Source: Streptomyces cylindrosporus (GTDB taxonomy: Bacteria; Actinomycetota; Actinomycetes; Streptomycetales; Streptomycetaceae). Taken from it: a stretch of 64,000 bases of DNA. Location of the stretch: positions 248,001-312,000 of the forward strand of contig NZ_JALDAY010000009.1 of NCBI RefSeq assembly GCF_022698165.1. The letters are read 5' to 3'. Positions within the stretch are counted from its first letter, which is position 1. The number at the start of each line of letters is the position of its first letter. Shown here in pieces: positions 7,440-16,251 of this stretch. The notes under the pieces are model-generated. The model worked only from the letters and a program-made list of their open reading frames with translations, did not search any database and had not been told where the DNA came from. The position numbers and the translations under genes are program-made.

Positions 7440-8387
7440 ATGCACACCGACCTCGTGGCCGCGCTCGACATCGGCGGCACCAAGATCGCCGGCGCCCTGG
7501 TGGACGGGCACGGCGAGATCCTGGTGCGTGCCCAGCGCGCGACGCCCGCGCAGGAGGACGGCGACACCGTGATGGGCGCCGTGGAGGAGGTCCTCGGCGA
7601 ACTGACCGCCTCGCCCCTGTGGGGACGGGCCACGGCCCTCGGCATCGGCAGCGCCGGCCCGGTGGACGCGTCCGCCGGCACGGTGAGTCCGGTGAACGTG
7701 CCGGGCTGGCGCGACTACCCGCTGGTGCGGCGGGTCCGGGAGGCGGCCGGCGGACTGCCGGTCGAGCTGATCGGCGACGGAGTGGCCATCACCGCGGCCG
7801 AGCACTGGCAGGGCGCCGCCCGCGGTCACGACAACGCGCTGTGCATGGTGGTCTCCACGGGCGTCGGCGGCGGTCTGGTCCTCAACGGCCAGCTCCACCC
7901 CGGACCCACCGGAAACTCCGGCCACATCGGCCACATCAGCGTCGACCTGGACGGCGACCTGTGCCCGTGCGGTTCGCGCGGCTGTGTGGAGCGCATCGCG
8001 AGCGGGCCCAACATCGCCCGCAGGGCCGTCGAGAACGGCTGGCTGCCCGGCCCCGACGGCGATACGTCCGCCGCCGCGGTCGCCGCCGCGGCCCGGGCCG
8101 GCGACCCGGTCGCCGTGGCCTCCTTCGAACGGGCGGCCCAGGCGCTGGCCGCCGGCATCGCGGCCACCGCGACCCTAGTCGAGATCGACATCGCGGTGAT
8201 CGGCGGGGGAGTGGGCAACGCGGGGGAGGTCCTGTTCACACCGCTGCGCAAGGCCCTCGGCGACTACGCGACCCTCTCCTTCGTGCAGCGCCTGGAGATC
8301 GCGCCGGCCCAGATGGGCACGGACGCGGGCCTGGTGGGGGCCGCCGCGGCCGCGCTCGCCAAGCGGGCGGACGCGGCCGCGGTCTGA
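7440..8387 (+). CDS. ROK-family sugar kinase (glucokinase-like)
   Basis: A 315-residue ROK protein that probably phosphorylates glucose or a related hexose with ATP. The N-terminal phosphate-binding signature LDIGGTKIAGALVD is followed by SAGPVD, the acidic ELIGDGVAITAAEHW, STGVGGGLVLNGQ and the ROK zinc motif GHIGHISVD...CPCGSRGCVE (one His plus three Cys). It lacks an N-terminal DNA-binding domain, so it is an enzyme and not a ROK repressor. ATG 7440 is preferred (GGGAG 11 bases upstream), though ATG 7416 is in frame with a closer G-rich box. It is divergent from LacI and ends at a strong terminator. Confidence 0.9.
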   Translation: MHTDLVAALDIGGTKIAGALVDGHGEILVRAQRATPAQEDGDTVMGAVEEVLGELTASPLWGRATALGIGSAGPVDASAGTVSPVNVPGWRDYPLVRRVREAAGGLPVELIGDGVAITAAEHWQGAARGHDNALCMVVSTGVGGGLVLNGQLHPGPTGNSGHIGHISVDLDGDLCPCGSRGCVERIASGPNIARRAVENGWLPGPDGDTSAAAVAAAARAGDPVAVASFERAAQALAAGIAATATLVEIDIAVIGGGVGNAGEVLFTPLRKALGDYATLSFVQRLEIAPAQMGTDAGLVGAAAAALAKRADAAAV

Positions 8388-8436
8388 GGGGCGCTCGGCG
8401 CGCCCGTGAGGGTCGTGCGGGACCGGGCCTCGCGGA

Positions 8437-8474
8437 GGCTCAGCAGCAGGAACGTTCGGGCATGCTGCTGAGCC
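8437..8474. terminator. Bidirectional terminator between ROK kinase and alpha-galactosidase genes
   Basis: A perfect 12-base inverted repeat (GGCTCAGCAGCA at 8437-8448, complement at 8463-8474, 14-base loop) sits between two convergent stops at 8387 and 8490. Confidence 0.8.
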
Positions 8475-8489
8475 GCCGGGGGCGCGGGT

Positions 8490-10511
8490 TCAGCAGCTCA
8501 ACTGCGCGTCCGCCCAGTCCGCGTGGTCCGAGTCGATGCCGTCGCCGCCGTCGGTGACGACGAGCCGGACCACCTGGGCGCCGGTCACATCCGCGGTGAG
8601 CGGCTGGGCCGGCATCGCGTTGGTGAGCACGCCGGTCGAGGCGACCTTGGTGCCGTCGGCCCAGATCTCGAAGGCGACGGTGCCGTTCGCGCCCTTCTCG
8701 TCGTCGACCCCGACGTCCGCGGTGACCTTCTCGCACGCCTTGGCGGTGTAGTACTCGACGGCGCTCTCCGCGTGGACGCCGAGTCCCTTGGCGTACACGA
8801 CTCCGCCGAGGGTGATCGGATGCCCGTCGCCCGCGGCGCTCTCGCCGTTGCTGGTGTTGCGCTCGACCGGGCCGTAGCCGTTGGTCGCCGACAGCCAGGG
8901 AAGGTCGCCGAGCCCGGACGTGCCGGAGGGCGGCGGCACGACCACGGACGCCGTCAGCGGCAGCGCGCTGTCGACGCGCATGCCTGTCGGCGAGCGGTAA
9001 CTCGCTTTGAGTGTGAGGTCGTACGATCCTGTCGGCGTTCCCTCCGGAGCGGTGACCGACCAACTGGTGCGCAGGGAGCGGCCGGTCGGGAGGGCCTTGG
9101 CGGTGGTGTGCGAAGTGGCCTTCACCGTCCAGCCGTTGGGTCCGGTGAGGCCGACGGACACGTGCTCGGCAGGTGTGCGTCCGAGGTCGGTGACGGCGGA
9201 CGTCAGCATGGCCGCCTTGCCCGCCTCGACCAACGGGCTGCCCTCCAGGCCGAGTTCGACGGCCGGCGGGTGCGCGGCCCACTTGCGGTCGGCGGACACT
9301 CGTACGAGGACCGTGCCGTGGGCCGGGACGGTCGCGGCGATGGTGCCGGCGGTGTTGTAGCTCCTGTGCTGCCACAGGTCGCGCAGGGTGTAGGCGCGGG
9401 CGCCGGGCAGGCCGACGGCGGTGGCGGTGGTGGAGATGTGCTGGGCGGTGCCGGTCTCGTTGAAGAGGGCCACCGCGCGGCTGCCGTCCTTCATCTCCTT
9501 GGCCACCACCCAGCGTCCGCCCTCGGACGAGACGACCGTGCCCTGCTTGCCCAGCGGGTCCTGGTCGACGGCGATGACCTCGTTGTTGTCCAGGATGTCG
9601 AAGGTTGCCTGGGAGGCCTTGCGCAGGTCGGAGCCGATGAGCAGCGGCGCGGCCATGACCGACCACATCGAGAAGTGCGAGCGGTACTCGGTGTCGGTCA
9701 TGCCGCCGTTGCCGACCTCCAGCATGTCGGGGTCGTTCCAGTGGCCGGGTCCGGCGTACGGGGCGAGCGGGAGGTTCTTCTTCAGGATGCCCAGCATGGA
9801 GCCCCAGCTGTCGCTGATGTCACCGGTGGTGCGCCACAAATGGCCCACGTCCGAGGCCCATTCCCAGGGATTGTTCTCGCCCCATTCGCAAATGCTGTAG
9901 ACGATGGGCCGCCCGGTCGCCCTGAGTGCGTCGCGCATGGTCGTGTAACGCAACTTGGCGTCTACACCTTGGTTATTGCAGTTGTCGTACTTGAGGTAGT
10001 CGACGCCCCAGTCCGCGAACTGCCGGGCGTCGCTGTACTCGTGGCCCAGGGCGCCCGGGAATCCGGCGCTGTTGCATGTCTTGGTGCCCGCGCTGGTGTA
10101 GATGCCGAGCTTGAGTCCCTTGGAGTGCACGTAGTCGGCCACCGCCTTGATCCCGTTCGGGAAGCGGACCGGATCCGGTACGAGTCTGCCGTCTGAGTCG
10201 CGGCTCGGCAGGGCCCAGCAGTCGTCGAGGTTGACGTACTGGTAGCCCGCGTCCTTGAGGCCTTTCTCGACGAAGAGGTCGGCGATTCCCTTGACCATGG
10301 ACTCGTTGAACTCGGCACGGCAGTTCGTGGAGTTCCAGTTGTTGAAGCCCATCGGAGGGGTGAGGGCCAGGCCGTCGGCCAGGGTGGGTGCGGCGGGCTC
10401 GGTGGCGGGTGCCGCGACGGCCGGGACGGTGAGTCCGGCCGCGGCGAGGAGTGCCGCGGCGATCCCTCCGGCCACTCTTCGACGGGTTGTGCGGGTGTGC
10501 AGGTGACGCAT
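8490..10511 (-). CDS. Secreted GH27 alpha-galactosidase with C-terminal NPCBM-like module
   Basis: A 673-residue exported glycosidase that removes terminal alpha-galactose from raffinose-type sugars or galactomannan. The ATG at 10511 has GGAGG eight bases upstream. A signal peptide with an arginine cluster (RRRVAGGIAAALLAAAG) ends near residue 34. The GH27 barrel starts at LTPPMGFNNWN; the nucleophile lies in YLKYDNC (D176) and the acid/base in WRTTGDISDSW (D231), with WNDPDML also conserved. After the barrel come the C-terminal beta domain, a NEW3-like segment (about 430-520) and an NPCBM-type carbohydrate-binding module to the end. The divergent ABC importer upstream probably takes up the products. 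Confidence 0.95.
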   Translation of the reverse strand: MRHLHTRTTRRRVAGGIAAALLAAAGLTVPAVAAPATEPAAPTLADGLALTPPMGFNNWNSTNCRAEFNESMVKGIADLFVEKGLKDAGYQYVNLDDCWALPSRDSDGRLVPDPVRFPNGIKAVADYVHSKGLKLGIYTSAGTKTCNSAGFPGALGHEYSDARQFADWGVDYLKYDNCNNQGVDAKLRYTTMRDALRATGRPIVYSICEWGENNPWEWASDVGHLWRTTGDISDSWGSMLGILKKNLPLAPYAGPGHWNDPDMLEVGNGGMTDTEYRSHFSMWSVMAAPLLIGSDLRKASQATFDILDNNEVIAVDQDPLGKQGTVVSSEGGRWVVAKEMKDGSRAVALFNETGTAQHISTTATAVGLPGARAYTLRDLWQHRSYNTAGTIAATVPAHGTVLVRVSADRKWAAHPPAVELGLEGSPLVEAGKAAMLTSAVTDLGRTPAEHVSVGLTGPNGWTVKATSHTTAKALPTGRSLRTSWSVTAPEGTPTGSYDLTLKASYRSPTGMRVDSALPLTASVVVPPPSGTSGLGDLPWLSATNGYGPVERNTSNGESAAGDGHPITLGGVVYAKGLGVHAESAVEYYTAKACEKVTADVGVDDEKGANGTVAFEIWADGTKVASTGVLTNAMPAQPLTADVTGAQVVRLVVTDGGDGIDSDHADWADAQLSC

Positions 10512-10720
10512 CGTTACGTTCCTCCAAACACGCGAAAGGTTGGATGACGTCATGTCCTCGTCATGGCTGCGCGTTTACGGTAGGACGTGTCTGACTGTGT
10601 TGGAAGAGATGGGTAACGGTTGTTCGATATCCCGTCAGAACCCTTGACGCCGAGGCCACATGGAGGTGAGATCCAAGCCACGCGTTCGGTTGTGTTGCGT
10701 GGCACTCCCGGGAGGGGCAC
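10512..10720. promoter_or_regulatory. Divergent promoter region of alpha-galactosidase and ABC importer
   Basis: These 209 bases hold both divergent promoters. A perfect 10-base palindrome, ATGACGTCAT, lies at 10544-10553 close to the galactosidase start, and a 6-base stem (10678-10683 with 10697-10702) lies close to the importer start. Neither copies the GACAACGTTGTC site of the nearby LacI regulator, so control by that protein is not evident. Confidence 0.4.
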
Positions 10721-12046
10721 ATGGCACAGTCATCGTTCCAGCGGATTGGTCCAGCCCAAGTATGGGCAGGTCATCGGATGTCCCGGCGAAATCTCTTACG
10801 TGGTGCGGCCCTTGGCGTCGGTGCGGTCACGCTCCCCGCCCTGCTGTCGGCGTGCGGTGAGGGCCCCGGCGGCGACAAGAAGGAGGTGTCCGTCGGCTCC
10901 AACGCCTCGGACGCCGTACCGAAGAAGGCGTACGCGGCGGCCTTCCAGGCGTACGAGAAGAAGTCCGGAAAGAAGGTGAAGGTCAACACCAAGGACCACA
11001 ACGACTTCCAGGAGAACATCAACCGCTATCTGCAGGGCACCCCCGACGACATCTTCATGTGGTTCGCGGGATACCGCATGCAGTACTTCGCGGAGAAGGG
11101 CCTGCTCACCGAGATCAGCGATGTCTGGAGCGGTTTCTCGGGTTTCTCGGACGCCCTGAAGGCGCAGTCCACGCACGACGGCAAGCAGTACTTCGTGCCG
11201 TACTACTACTATCCGTGGGCCGTCTTCCACCGCAAGAGCCTGTTCCAGCAGAAGGGCTATCAACAGCCCGCGAAATGGGACGACTTCATCGCCCTCGCCA
11301 AACAGATGCAGCAGGACGGAAATCCGGTCGCCTTCTGCGACAAGGACGGCTGGCCGGCGATGGGCACCTTCGACTACATCAATCTGCGGTTGAACGGATA
11401 CGACTTCCACAAGTCCCTCATGGCCGGTGAGGAATCGTGGACCGACACCAAGGTGAAGAACGTCTTCGACACCTGGCGTGAACTCATGCCGTACTACCAG
11501 AAGGGCGCCCTCGGCCGGACCTGGGAGGAGGCCGGGCAGAGCCTCCAGAAGCGGCAGACCGGCATGGCGGTGTTCGGCATGCCGCACCCCGGCACCCAGT
11601 TCCCGGCGGACGAACGCGACGACATCGACTTCTTCGCCTTCCCCGAGATCGACCCGCAGTGGGGTCAGGACGCGGTCGAGGCGCCCATCGACGGGTTCCT
11701 CGTCGCGAAGAAGTCCAAGAACGTCACCGGTGCGAAGGCCCTGTTGAAATGGCTCGGGACGCCCGAGGCCGAGAACACCTACCTCAAGTACGACCCCAAC
11801 AACGTGGCCGTCAACGACGGCGCCGACACGTCGTCGTACAGCGCGCTGCAGAAGAAGTCCGCGCAACTCGTCTCGGCCGCCAAGCAGATCTCGCAGTTCC
11901 TCGACCGCGACACCCGGCCCGACTTCGCCTCGACGGTGATGATCCAGTCCATCCAGGACTTCATCGGCAACCCGAAGGACGTCGACGGGCTGTGCAACAG
12001 CATCGAGCGGCAGAAGAAGACCATCTTCTCGCAGCCCGTCGGCTGA
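10721..12046 (+). CDS. Sugar ABC transporter substrate-binding lipoprotein
   Basis: A 441-residue extracytoplasmic binding protein of the carbohydrate uptake type. The signal sequence has twin arginines (SRRNLL, 22-23) and a lipobox ending LLSAC (Cys45), so it is probably a Tat-exported lipoprotein. The ATG at 10721 follows GGAGGGG; an in-frame ATG at 10778 directly before the twin arginines is possible. The mature part carries the cluster-1 features NRYLQGTPDDIFMWFAGY, WAVFHRKSLFQQKG and DGFLVAKKSKN. Two permease genes follow, and the alpha-galactosidase is divergent, so alpha-galactosides or galactose are likely ligands (inference). Confidence 0.93.
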   Translation: MAQSSFQRIGPAQVWAGHRMSRRNLLRGAALGVGAVTLPALLSACGEGPGGDKKEVSVGSNASDAVPKKAYAAAFQAYEKKSGKKVKVNTKDHNDFQENINRYLQGTPDDIFMWFAGYRMQYFAEKGLLTEISDVWSGFSGFSDALKAQSTHDGKQYFVPYYYYPWAVFHRKSLFQQKGYQQPAKWDDFIALAKQMQQDGNPVAFCDKDGWPAMGTFDYINLRLNGYDFHKSLMAGEESWTDTKVKNVFDTWRELMPYYQKGALGRTWEEAGQSLQKRQTGMAVFGMPHPGTQFPADERDDIDFFAFPEIDPQWGQDAVEAPIDGFLVAKKSKNVTGAKALLKWLGTPEAENTYLKYDPNNVAVNDGADTSSYSALQKKSAQLVSAAKQISQFLDRDTRPDFASTVMIQSIQDFIGNPKDVDGLCNSIERQKKTIFSQPVG

Positions 12047-12082
12047 GCACCGTCCGACGGCTGATCACTGGGGGAATCGTTC

Positions 12083-13000
12083 GTGGCGCTCACCTTCCCG
12101 CGGCGCGCCGGAGGACGGCGGCGGCTGAGGCGGTTCACCCGCCGCGACGCCGTCGTCCTCGGCCTGCTGCTCGGCATCCCGGTCCTGCTCGACATCGTCA
12201 TCGTCTGGGGCCCGACGCTCGCCTCGATCGGGCTGTCCTTCACCGCCTGGGACGGCATCGGCGACATCCACTGGGTCGGCCTGGACAACTACCGCAACCT
12301 CGCCGACAACTACCCGCCGTTCTGGCCGGCGGTCCGCCACAACATCATGTGGCTGCTCTTCCTCGGCCTGATCGCCACGCCCTTCGGCCTGTTGCTGGCC
12401 GTCCTGATCGACCGGGGCGTCCGCTTCAGCCGCTTCTACCAGTCCGTCCTCTACATGCCGGTCGTGCTCTCGCTCGCCATCGTCGGCTTCATTGCCCAGC
12501 TGATCCTCGGCACCGACCAAGGCGTGGTCAACACGGTCCTGAACAATCACGACGACCCGATCGACTGGCTGGGCGACTCCCACCTCAACCTCTGGATGAT
12601 CATGATCGCGGCGGGCTGGCGGCACGTCGGCTACGTGATGATCCTCTACCTCGCCGGACTGAAGTCCGTCGACCCGGAGTTGAAGGAGGCGGCGGCGATC
12701 GACGGTGCCAACGAGCGCCAGACCTTCTTCCGCGTCGTCTTCCCGACCATGCGCCCGGTCAACGTCATCGTCGGCGTCATCACGGTGATCGAGGCCCTGC
12801 GTGCCTTCGACATCGTCTACGCCGTCAACAAGGGCCGCAACGGCCTGGAACTCCTCTCCGTCCTCATCACCGACAACATCATCGGCGAGGCGAGCCGGAT
12901 CGGCTTCGGCTCGGCGATCGCGGTCGTCCTGCTCGTCGTATCGCTCGGATTCATCGTGACGTTCCTGGTCCAAGAGCTGCGAGGTGCGCGCGACCGATGA
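12083..13000 (+). CDS. Sugar ABC transporter permease, MalF type
   Basis: A 305-residue inner-membrane permease with about six spans. The N-terminus is basic, then VVLGLLLGIPVLLDIVIVW begins the first helix. The coupling-helix EAA motif is present in KEAAAIDGANERQTFFRVVFP. The GTG start has GGGGGA a few bases upstream. It pairs with the next gene; no ATP-binding subunit is encoded nearby, as is usual for Streptomyces sugar importers that share the MsiK ATPase. Confidence 0.94.
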   Translation: MALTFPRRAGGRRRLRRFTRRDAVVLGLLLGIPVLLDIVIVWGPTLASIGLSFTAWDGIGDIHWVGLDNYRNLADNYPPFWPAVRHNIMWLLFLGLIATPFGLLLAVLIDRGVRFSRFYQSVLYMPVVLSLAIVGFIAQLILGTDQGVVNTVLNNHDDPIDWLGDSHLNLWMIMIAAGWRHVGYVMILYLAGLKSVDPELKEAAAIDGANERQTFFRVVFPTMRPVNVIVGVITVIEALRAFDIVYAVNKGRNGLELLSVLITDNIIGEASRIGFGSAIAVVLLVVSLGFIVTFLVQELRGARDR

Positions 13001-13923
13001 CGGCAGACATCCGCACCACCGCACCCGTGCACCGCTCGGCCGCGCCGGCCGCCCGGCCGCCGAAGTCCCATCCCCGGCGCGGCCGTTGGGGGGTGCACAT
13101 CTTCCTCACGGCCGTCTCGCTGCTCTTCCTCGCTCCCCTCCTGCTGGCCGTCTACGCCAGCCTGCGCCCGTACGACGAGACGGCGCAGCACGGCTACCTC
13201 TCCTGGCCGAGGCACCTGTCCCTCGACTACTACCGCCGGGCCTACACCGAGTCCGGCATGGGCAAGTACTTCACCAACACCCTGCTGATCGCTGTCCCCG
13301 CGGTGATCGTCACGCTCTTCCTGGCCGCGTTCGTCGCCTTCGCCGTCTCGCGCCTGAGACTGCGCGGCGGCCTGGTCCTGCTGATGTTGTTCACGGCGGG
13401 CAACCTGTTGCCCCAACAGGTGCTCGTGACACCCCTGTACGTGCTGTTCAACAAGATCCCGCTGCCCTGGTGGATGTCCGACTCACTGACGATGTACGAC
13501 TCCTACTGGGCCGTGATCCTCGTCAACATCGGCTTCCAGATGGGCTTCTGCGTCTTCGTCCTCGCCAACTTCATGCGCACCCTGCCCCAGGAGATCCTGG
13601 AGGCGGCGATCGTCGACGGCGCGGGCGTGTGGACCCAGTTCTGGCGCATCACCCTGCCCCTGTGCCGCCCCGCGCTCGCGGCCCTGGCCACCCTCGAATT
13701 CACCTGGATCTACAACGACTTCCTCTGGGCCCTGATCTTCATCTCCAACCCCGACAAGTTGCCCATCACGTCGTCCCTGAACAACCTCCGGGGCCAGTTT
13801 TTCACCGACTACAACCTGCTGGCCGCGGGCTCCGTCCTGGTGGCACTCCCGACGATCCTCGTCTTCCTGCTCCTGCAACGGCACTTCATCGCGGGGCTGA
13901 CGCTGGGGTCGACGAAGGGATGA
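12997..13923 (+). CDS. Sugar ABC transporter permease, MalG type
   Basis: A 308-residue partner permease with about six spans. It starts with an ATGA overlap on the preceding stop, so translation is coupled; the open frame extends much further upstream but only as an antisense-like shadow of the binding-protein gene. The EAA loop is EILEAAIVDGAGVWTQFWRITLP, and FTWIYNDFLWALIF is typical of MalG/AraQ-type proteins. Confidence 0.94.
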   Translation: MTADIRTTAPVHRSAAPAARPPKSHPRRGRWGVHIFLTAVSLLFLAPLLLAVYASLRPYDETAQHGYLSWPRHLSLDYYRRAYTESGMGKYFTNTLLIAVPAVIVTLFLAAFVAFAVSRLRLRGGLVLLMLFTAGNLLPQQVLVTPLYVLFNKIPLPWWMSDSLTMYDSYWAVILVNIGFQMGFCVFVLANFMRTLPQEILEAAIVDGAGVWTQFWRITLPLCRPALAALATLEFTWIYNDFLWALIFISNPDKLPITSSLNNLRGQFFTDYNLLAAGSVLVALPTILVFLLLQRHFIAGLTLGSTKG

Positions 13924-14516
13924 CGGGCGGGTGAGCATGACTGGACGGGTCCATCAGCAGACAGCCCGACCGCTCGCCGACGACTTTCGGCCATTCAATT
14001 GCAAGTTGGTAGATTCGGATGATCTTCTATTCGATCATCGGGGATCTTGGAAATGATCGATCGATGCGTAGTTGGCAGGGAGTTGGCCGCAACTTGTCTG
14101 GATCATGAATTTCGCCGCAGATGAATGACTGTTTGTGCATGCGGCGCGATCCGGGATGGCCGGGCGGGTTGGCGGAGGATGGAAGCCGACTCGGCATGGA
14201 AACCGCCAACCGTCACCAAGTTGGTGTCCAGTAGTTTTCTCTTGGGCGCGTTGGCCCAGTGTGCGCGATGTCCGACGGCCTGCGGGCGCGTGGACGTTTC
14301 CGCTGGTGACGCGCCCTGAACCCGCCCCGCGAAGCGTCTTTCCTCCCTCCGGGTTGGTCACGGGCGCACTGTTAACCACCTTCGCCGCTCCGACGGCTAC
14401 TGCTGGTTGCCGGTTTCCGACAGAGCGTTCCTCGAGGCCGAGCACAATGAAAATGCGGCCCCCCGCTGACGACGGGGAGCCGCTGGTGACAATTCGCTCG
14501 GCTCAAGGAGGGAATC
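13924..14516. other. Long non-coding stretch, AT-richer than its surroundings
   Basis: About 590 bases with no convincing gene. The part from about 13975 to 14125 is markedly poorer in GC and contains several GATC-rich inverted elements, for example TGATC-ttctattc-GATCA near 14018-14038. Short frames here lack ribosome sites and family features. The 3' part probably carries the promoter and leader of the small membrane protein gene that follows. Confidence 0.5.
14505..14512 (+). promoter_or_regulatory. Strong ribosome-binding site AAGGAGGG facing an ATC codon
   Basis: AAGGAGGG is a near-perfect Shine-Dalgarno sequence. The codon at the normal distance in the open frame is ATC (14517-14519); no ATG, GTG or TTG lies within the initiation window. 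Confidence 0.75.
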
Positions 14517-14813
14517 ATCAATACCCAGAATACGGGGCGTCGGCCCCGGAACGAAACCGTGCCATCGCATTCGGGCCGCACTCGGGCTGTGCCCGCCGGT
14601 GTTGCCGTTACCGCTGCGACAGTTGCCGCCGCCGTCCGTGATCACGCAGTCGTTTTCATGACCGCGTCGGCCGTAGTCGCACTTCTCTCCGTGCTCATGG
14701 TCGCGGCGGTGCCGGCCATCTGGTCGCGCAAGCCCGAACGCCGGAACGCGGCCCTGGTCGTGCTCCGTATGCTGCTGGGCAGGCGCCGGACTTCGCGCCG
14801 GTCGACCGGTTGA
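14517..14813 (+). CDS. Small basic single-span membrane protein, apparent ATC start
   Basis: A predicted 98-residue protein if read from ATC 14517, which stands five bases after GGAGG and begins an N-terminus of ordinary appearance (MNTQNTGRRPRNETVP). A GTG at 14559 in the same frame gives 84 residues but has no ribosome site. The hydrophobic segment VVFMTASAVVALLSVLMVAAVPA forms one membrane helix, followed by a basic tail (WSRKPERRNAALVVLRMLLGRRR) typical of an uncharacterised Streptomyces small-protein family. The stop overlaps the region in front of the next small gene, suggesting co-transcription. Function unknown. Confidence 0.7.
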   Translation: MNTQNTGRRPRNETVPSHSGRTRAVPAGVAVTAATVAAAVRDHAVVFMTASAVVALLSVLMVAAVPAIWSRKPERRNAALVVLRMLLGRRRTSRRSTG

Positions 14814-14851
14814 ACCGTGACCCTCGGCCCGTCCCGGCAGTTGAACCGGGC

Positions 14852-15064
14852 ATGAAGAAGCGCAGCATGCTCGCCATCGCCTCCCTCGCCACCGGGTTCG
14901 TCGTCGCGGCCATCACCCCCTCGCACGGGGGCGACCACCAGACGCTCGGTGACCATCAGTCGCTCGGTGACCTCAGTGTCGAGGACACCGTCGGCACGGT
15001 CGCCGACACCGTCGGCGACGGCAGTCTCTCGGACACCGGGAAGGTCCTCGGGCAGAACGACTGA
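14852..15064 (+). CDS. Small secreted protein, 70 residues
   Basis: The ATG at 14852 begins a classic signal peptide, KKRSMLAIASLATGFVVAAITPS, so the mature peptide is only about 45 residues. It is acidic and contains short near-repeats (DHQTLGDHQSLGDLS and DTVGTVADTVGDG). It resembles small exported Streptomyces proteins of unknown role. A TTG at 14810 overlapping the preceding stop would add 14 residues but would bury the signal peptide. Transcription ends at the adjacent strong hairpin. Confidence 0.7.
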   Translation: MKKRSMLAIASLATGFVVAAITPSHGGDHQTLGDHQSLGDLSVEDTVGTVADTVGDGSLSDTGKVLGQND

Positions 15065-15086
15065 CCCCGGTCGAGGCCGGAGAAAC

Positions 15087-15123
15087 GGCGCCGGTGCCCC
15101 CTGCTCCAAGGGGCACCGGCGCC
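15087..15123 (+). terminator. Intrinsic terminator after the two small-protein genes
   Basis: A perfect 14-base inverted repeat (15087-15100 and 15110-15123, nine-base loop), very GC-rich, starts 22 bases after the stop at 15064. Confidence 0.85.
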
Positions 15124-15210
15124 GCCCCATGTGCGCCCTCAACTGGGGCTGGTTTCCGTGGCAGGGTGGAGCGGGCAAGCCTCAGGGGGCCAACATAAGA
15201 GGGGGAGTCC

Positions 15211-16251
15211 GTGATCGTCTGGATCAACGGCGCGTTCGGTGCGGGCAAGACCACCACCGCACGGGAACTGATCGAGCTGATCCCGAACAGCACGCTCTTC
15301 GACCCCGAGGTCGTCGGCGGGACACTGGCACACCTGCTGCCGGCCAAGCACCTCGCCGAGGTCGGCGACTACCAGGACCTGCCGATCTGGCGACGGCTCG
15401 TGATCGACACAGCGGCCGCCATGCTCGCCGAGCTCGGCGGGACCCTGGTGGTCCCCATGACCCTGCTGCGCCAGGAGTACCGCGACGAGATCTTCGGCGG
15501 CCTCGCCGCCCGCCGGATCGGCGTCCGGCACATTCTCCTCGCCCCGGCCGAAACGATCCTGCGCGAGCGAATAGCCGGCCGGGAGGTCCCGCCCGACCTC
15601 CCCGACGGCGAGATGCGGGTACGGCAGTGGTCGTACGACCACATCGAGCCGTACCGCGCCGCCCTCGCCTCCTGGCTCACCGCGGACGCCCATCCCGTCG
15701 ACAGCGGCGCCCTCACCCCGTACGAGACCGCCGTCCGCATCGCCGAGGCCGTCGCCACCGGCGAGGCCGGCGCGTGCGACATCGTGCAGACGCCCGAGCC
15801 GACGGCCGAGACGATCGCCGCGGGCGTGCTGCTCTTCGACGAGCAGGACCGGGTGCTGCTCGTCGACCCCACCTACAAGGCCGGCTGGGAGTTCCCCGGC
15901 GGTGTCGTCGAGCCGGGCGAGGCGCCCGCCCGGGCGGGGATGCGCGAGGTCGTCGAGGAGACCGGCATCCACCTCGTCGACGTACCGCGCCTCCTGGTCG
16001 TCGACTGGGAGGCACCGCGCCCGCCCGGCTACGGCGGCCTGCGCCTCCTCTTCGACGGCGGCCGCCTCGACTCCGCCGAGGCCGCCCGTCTGATGCTGCC
16101 CGGCCCCGAACTGCGCGACTGGCGCTTCGCGACCGAGGAGGAGGCCGCGGAACTGCTGCCACCGGTGCGCTACGAGCGGCTCCGCTGGGCACTGCGGGCC
16201 CGGGAACGCGGCGCGGCGCTCTACCTGGAGGCCGGCATCCCGGCGCCGTGA
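15211..16251 (+). CDS. TmrB-like P-loop kinase fused to a Nudix hydrolase
   Basis: A 346-residue two-domain protein. Residues 1-185 match the tunicamycin-resistance TmrB family: MIVWINGAFGAGKTT with the P-loop, then STLFDPEVVGG, LPIWRRL and GTLVVPMTL in family order. Residues about 195-340 are a Nudix domain with a complete box (G231 to I253: G-x5-E-x7-REVVEETGI), preceded by GWEFPGG. The GTG start follows GGGGGAG. The kinase part may bind or phosphorylate a nucleotide-like ligand, and the Nudix part probably cleaves a nucleoside diphosphate derivative; an antibiotic-detoxifying role is an inference. It ends convergently, overlapping the next gene by 31 bases. Confidence 0.85.
   Translation: MIVWINGAFGAGKTTTARELIELIPNSTLFDPEVVGGTLAHLLPAKHLAEVGDYQDLPIWRRLVIDTAAAMLAELGGTLVVPMTLLRQEYRDEIFGGLAARRIGVRHILLAPAETILRERIAGREVPPDLPDGEMRVRQWSYDHIEPYRAALASWLTADAHPVDSGALTPYETAVRIAEAVATGEAGACDIVQTPEPTAETIAAGVLLFDEQDRVLLVDPTYKAGWEFPGGVVEPGEAPARAGMREVVEETGIHLVDVPRLLVVDWEAPRPPGYGGLRLLFDGGRLDSAEAARLMLPGPELRDWRFATEEEAAELLPPVRYERLRWALRARERGAALYLEAGIPAP

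Noticed and set aside
10721..13923. Missing ATPase gene of the sugar importer as an anomaly
   Set aside because: Streptomyces sugar importers commonly share the MsiK ATPase encoded elsewhere, so the absence is ordinary.
14035..14641. Overlapping short frames on both strands (136 and 168 codons) in the AT-richer island
   Set aside because: No ribosome sites, no recognisable motifs, and Arg/Ser-rich composition; part overlaps the better-supported small membrane protein gene.
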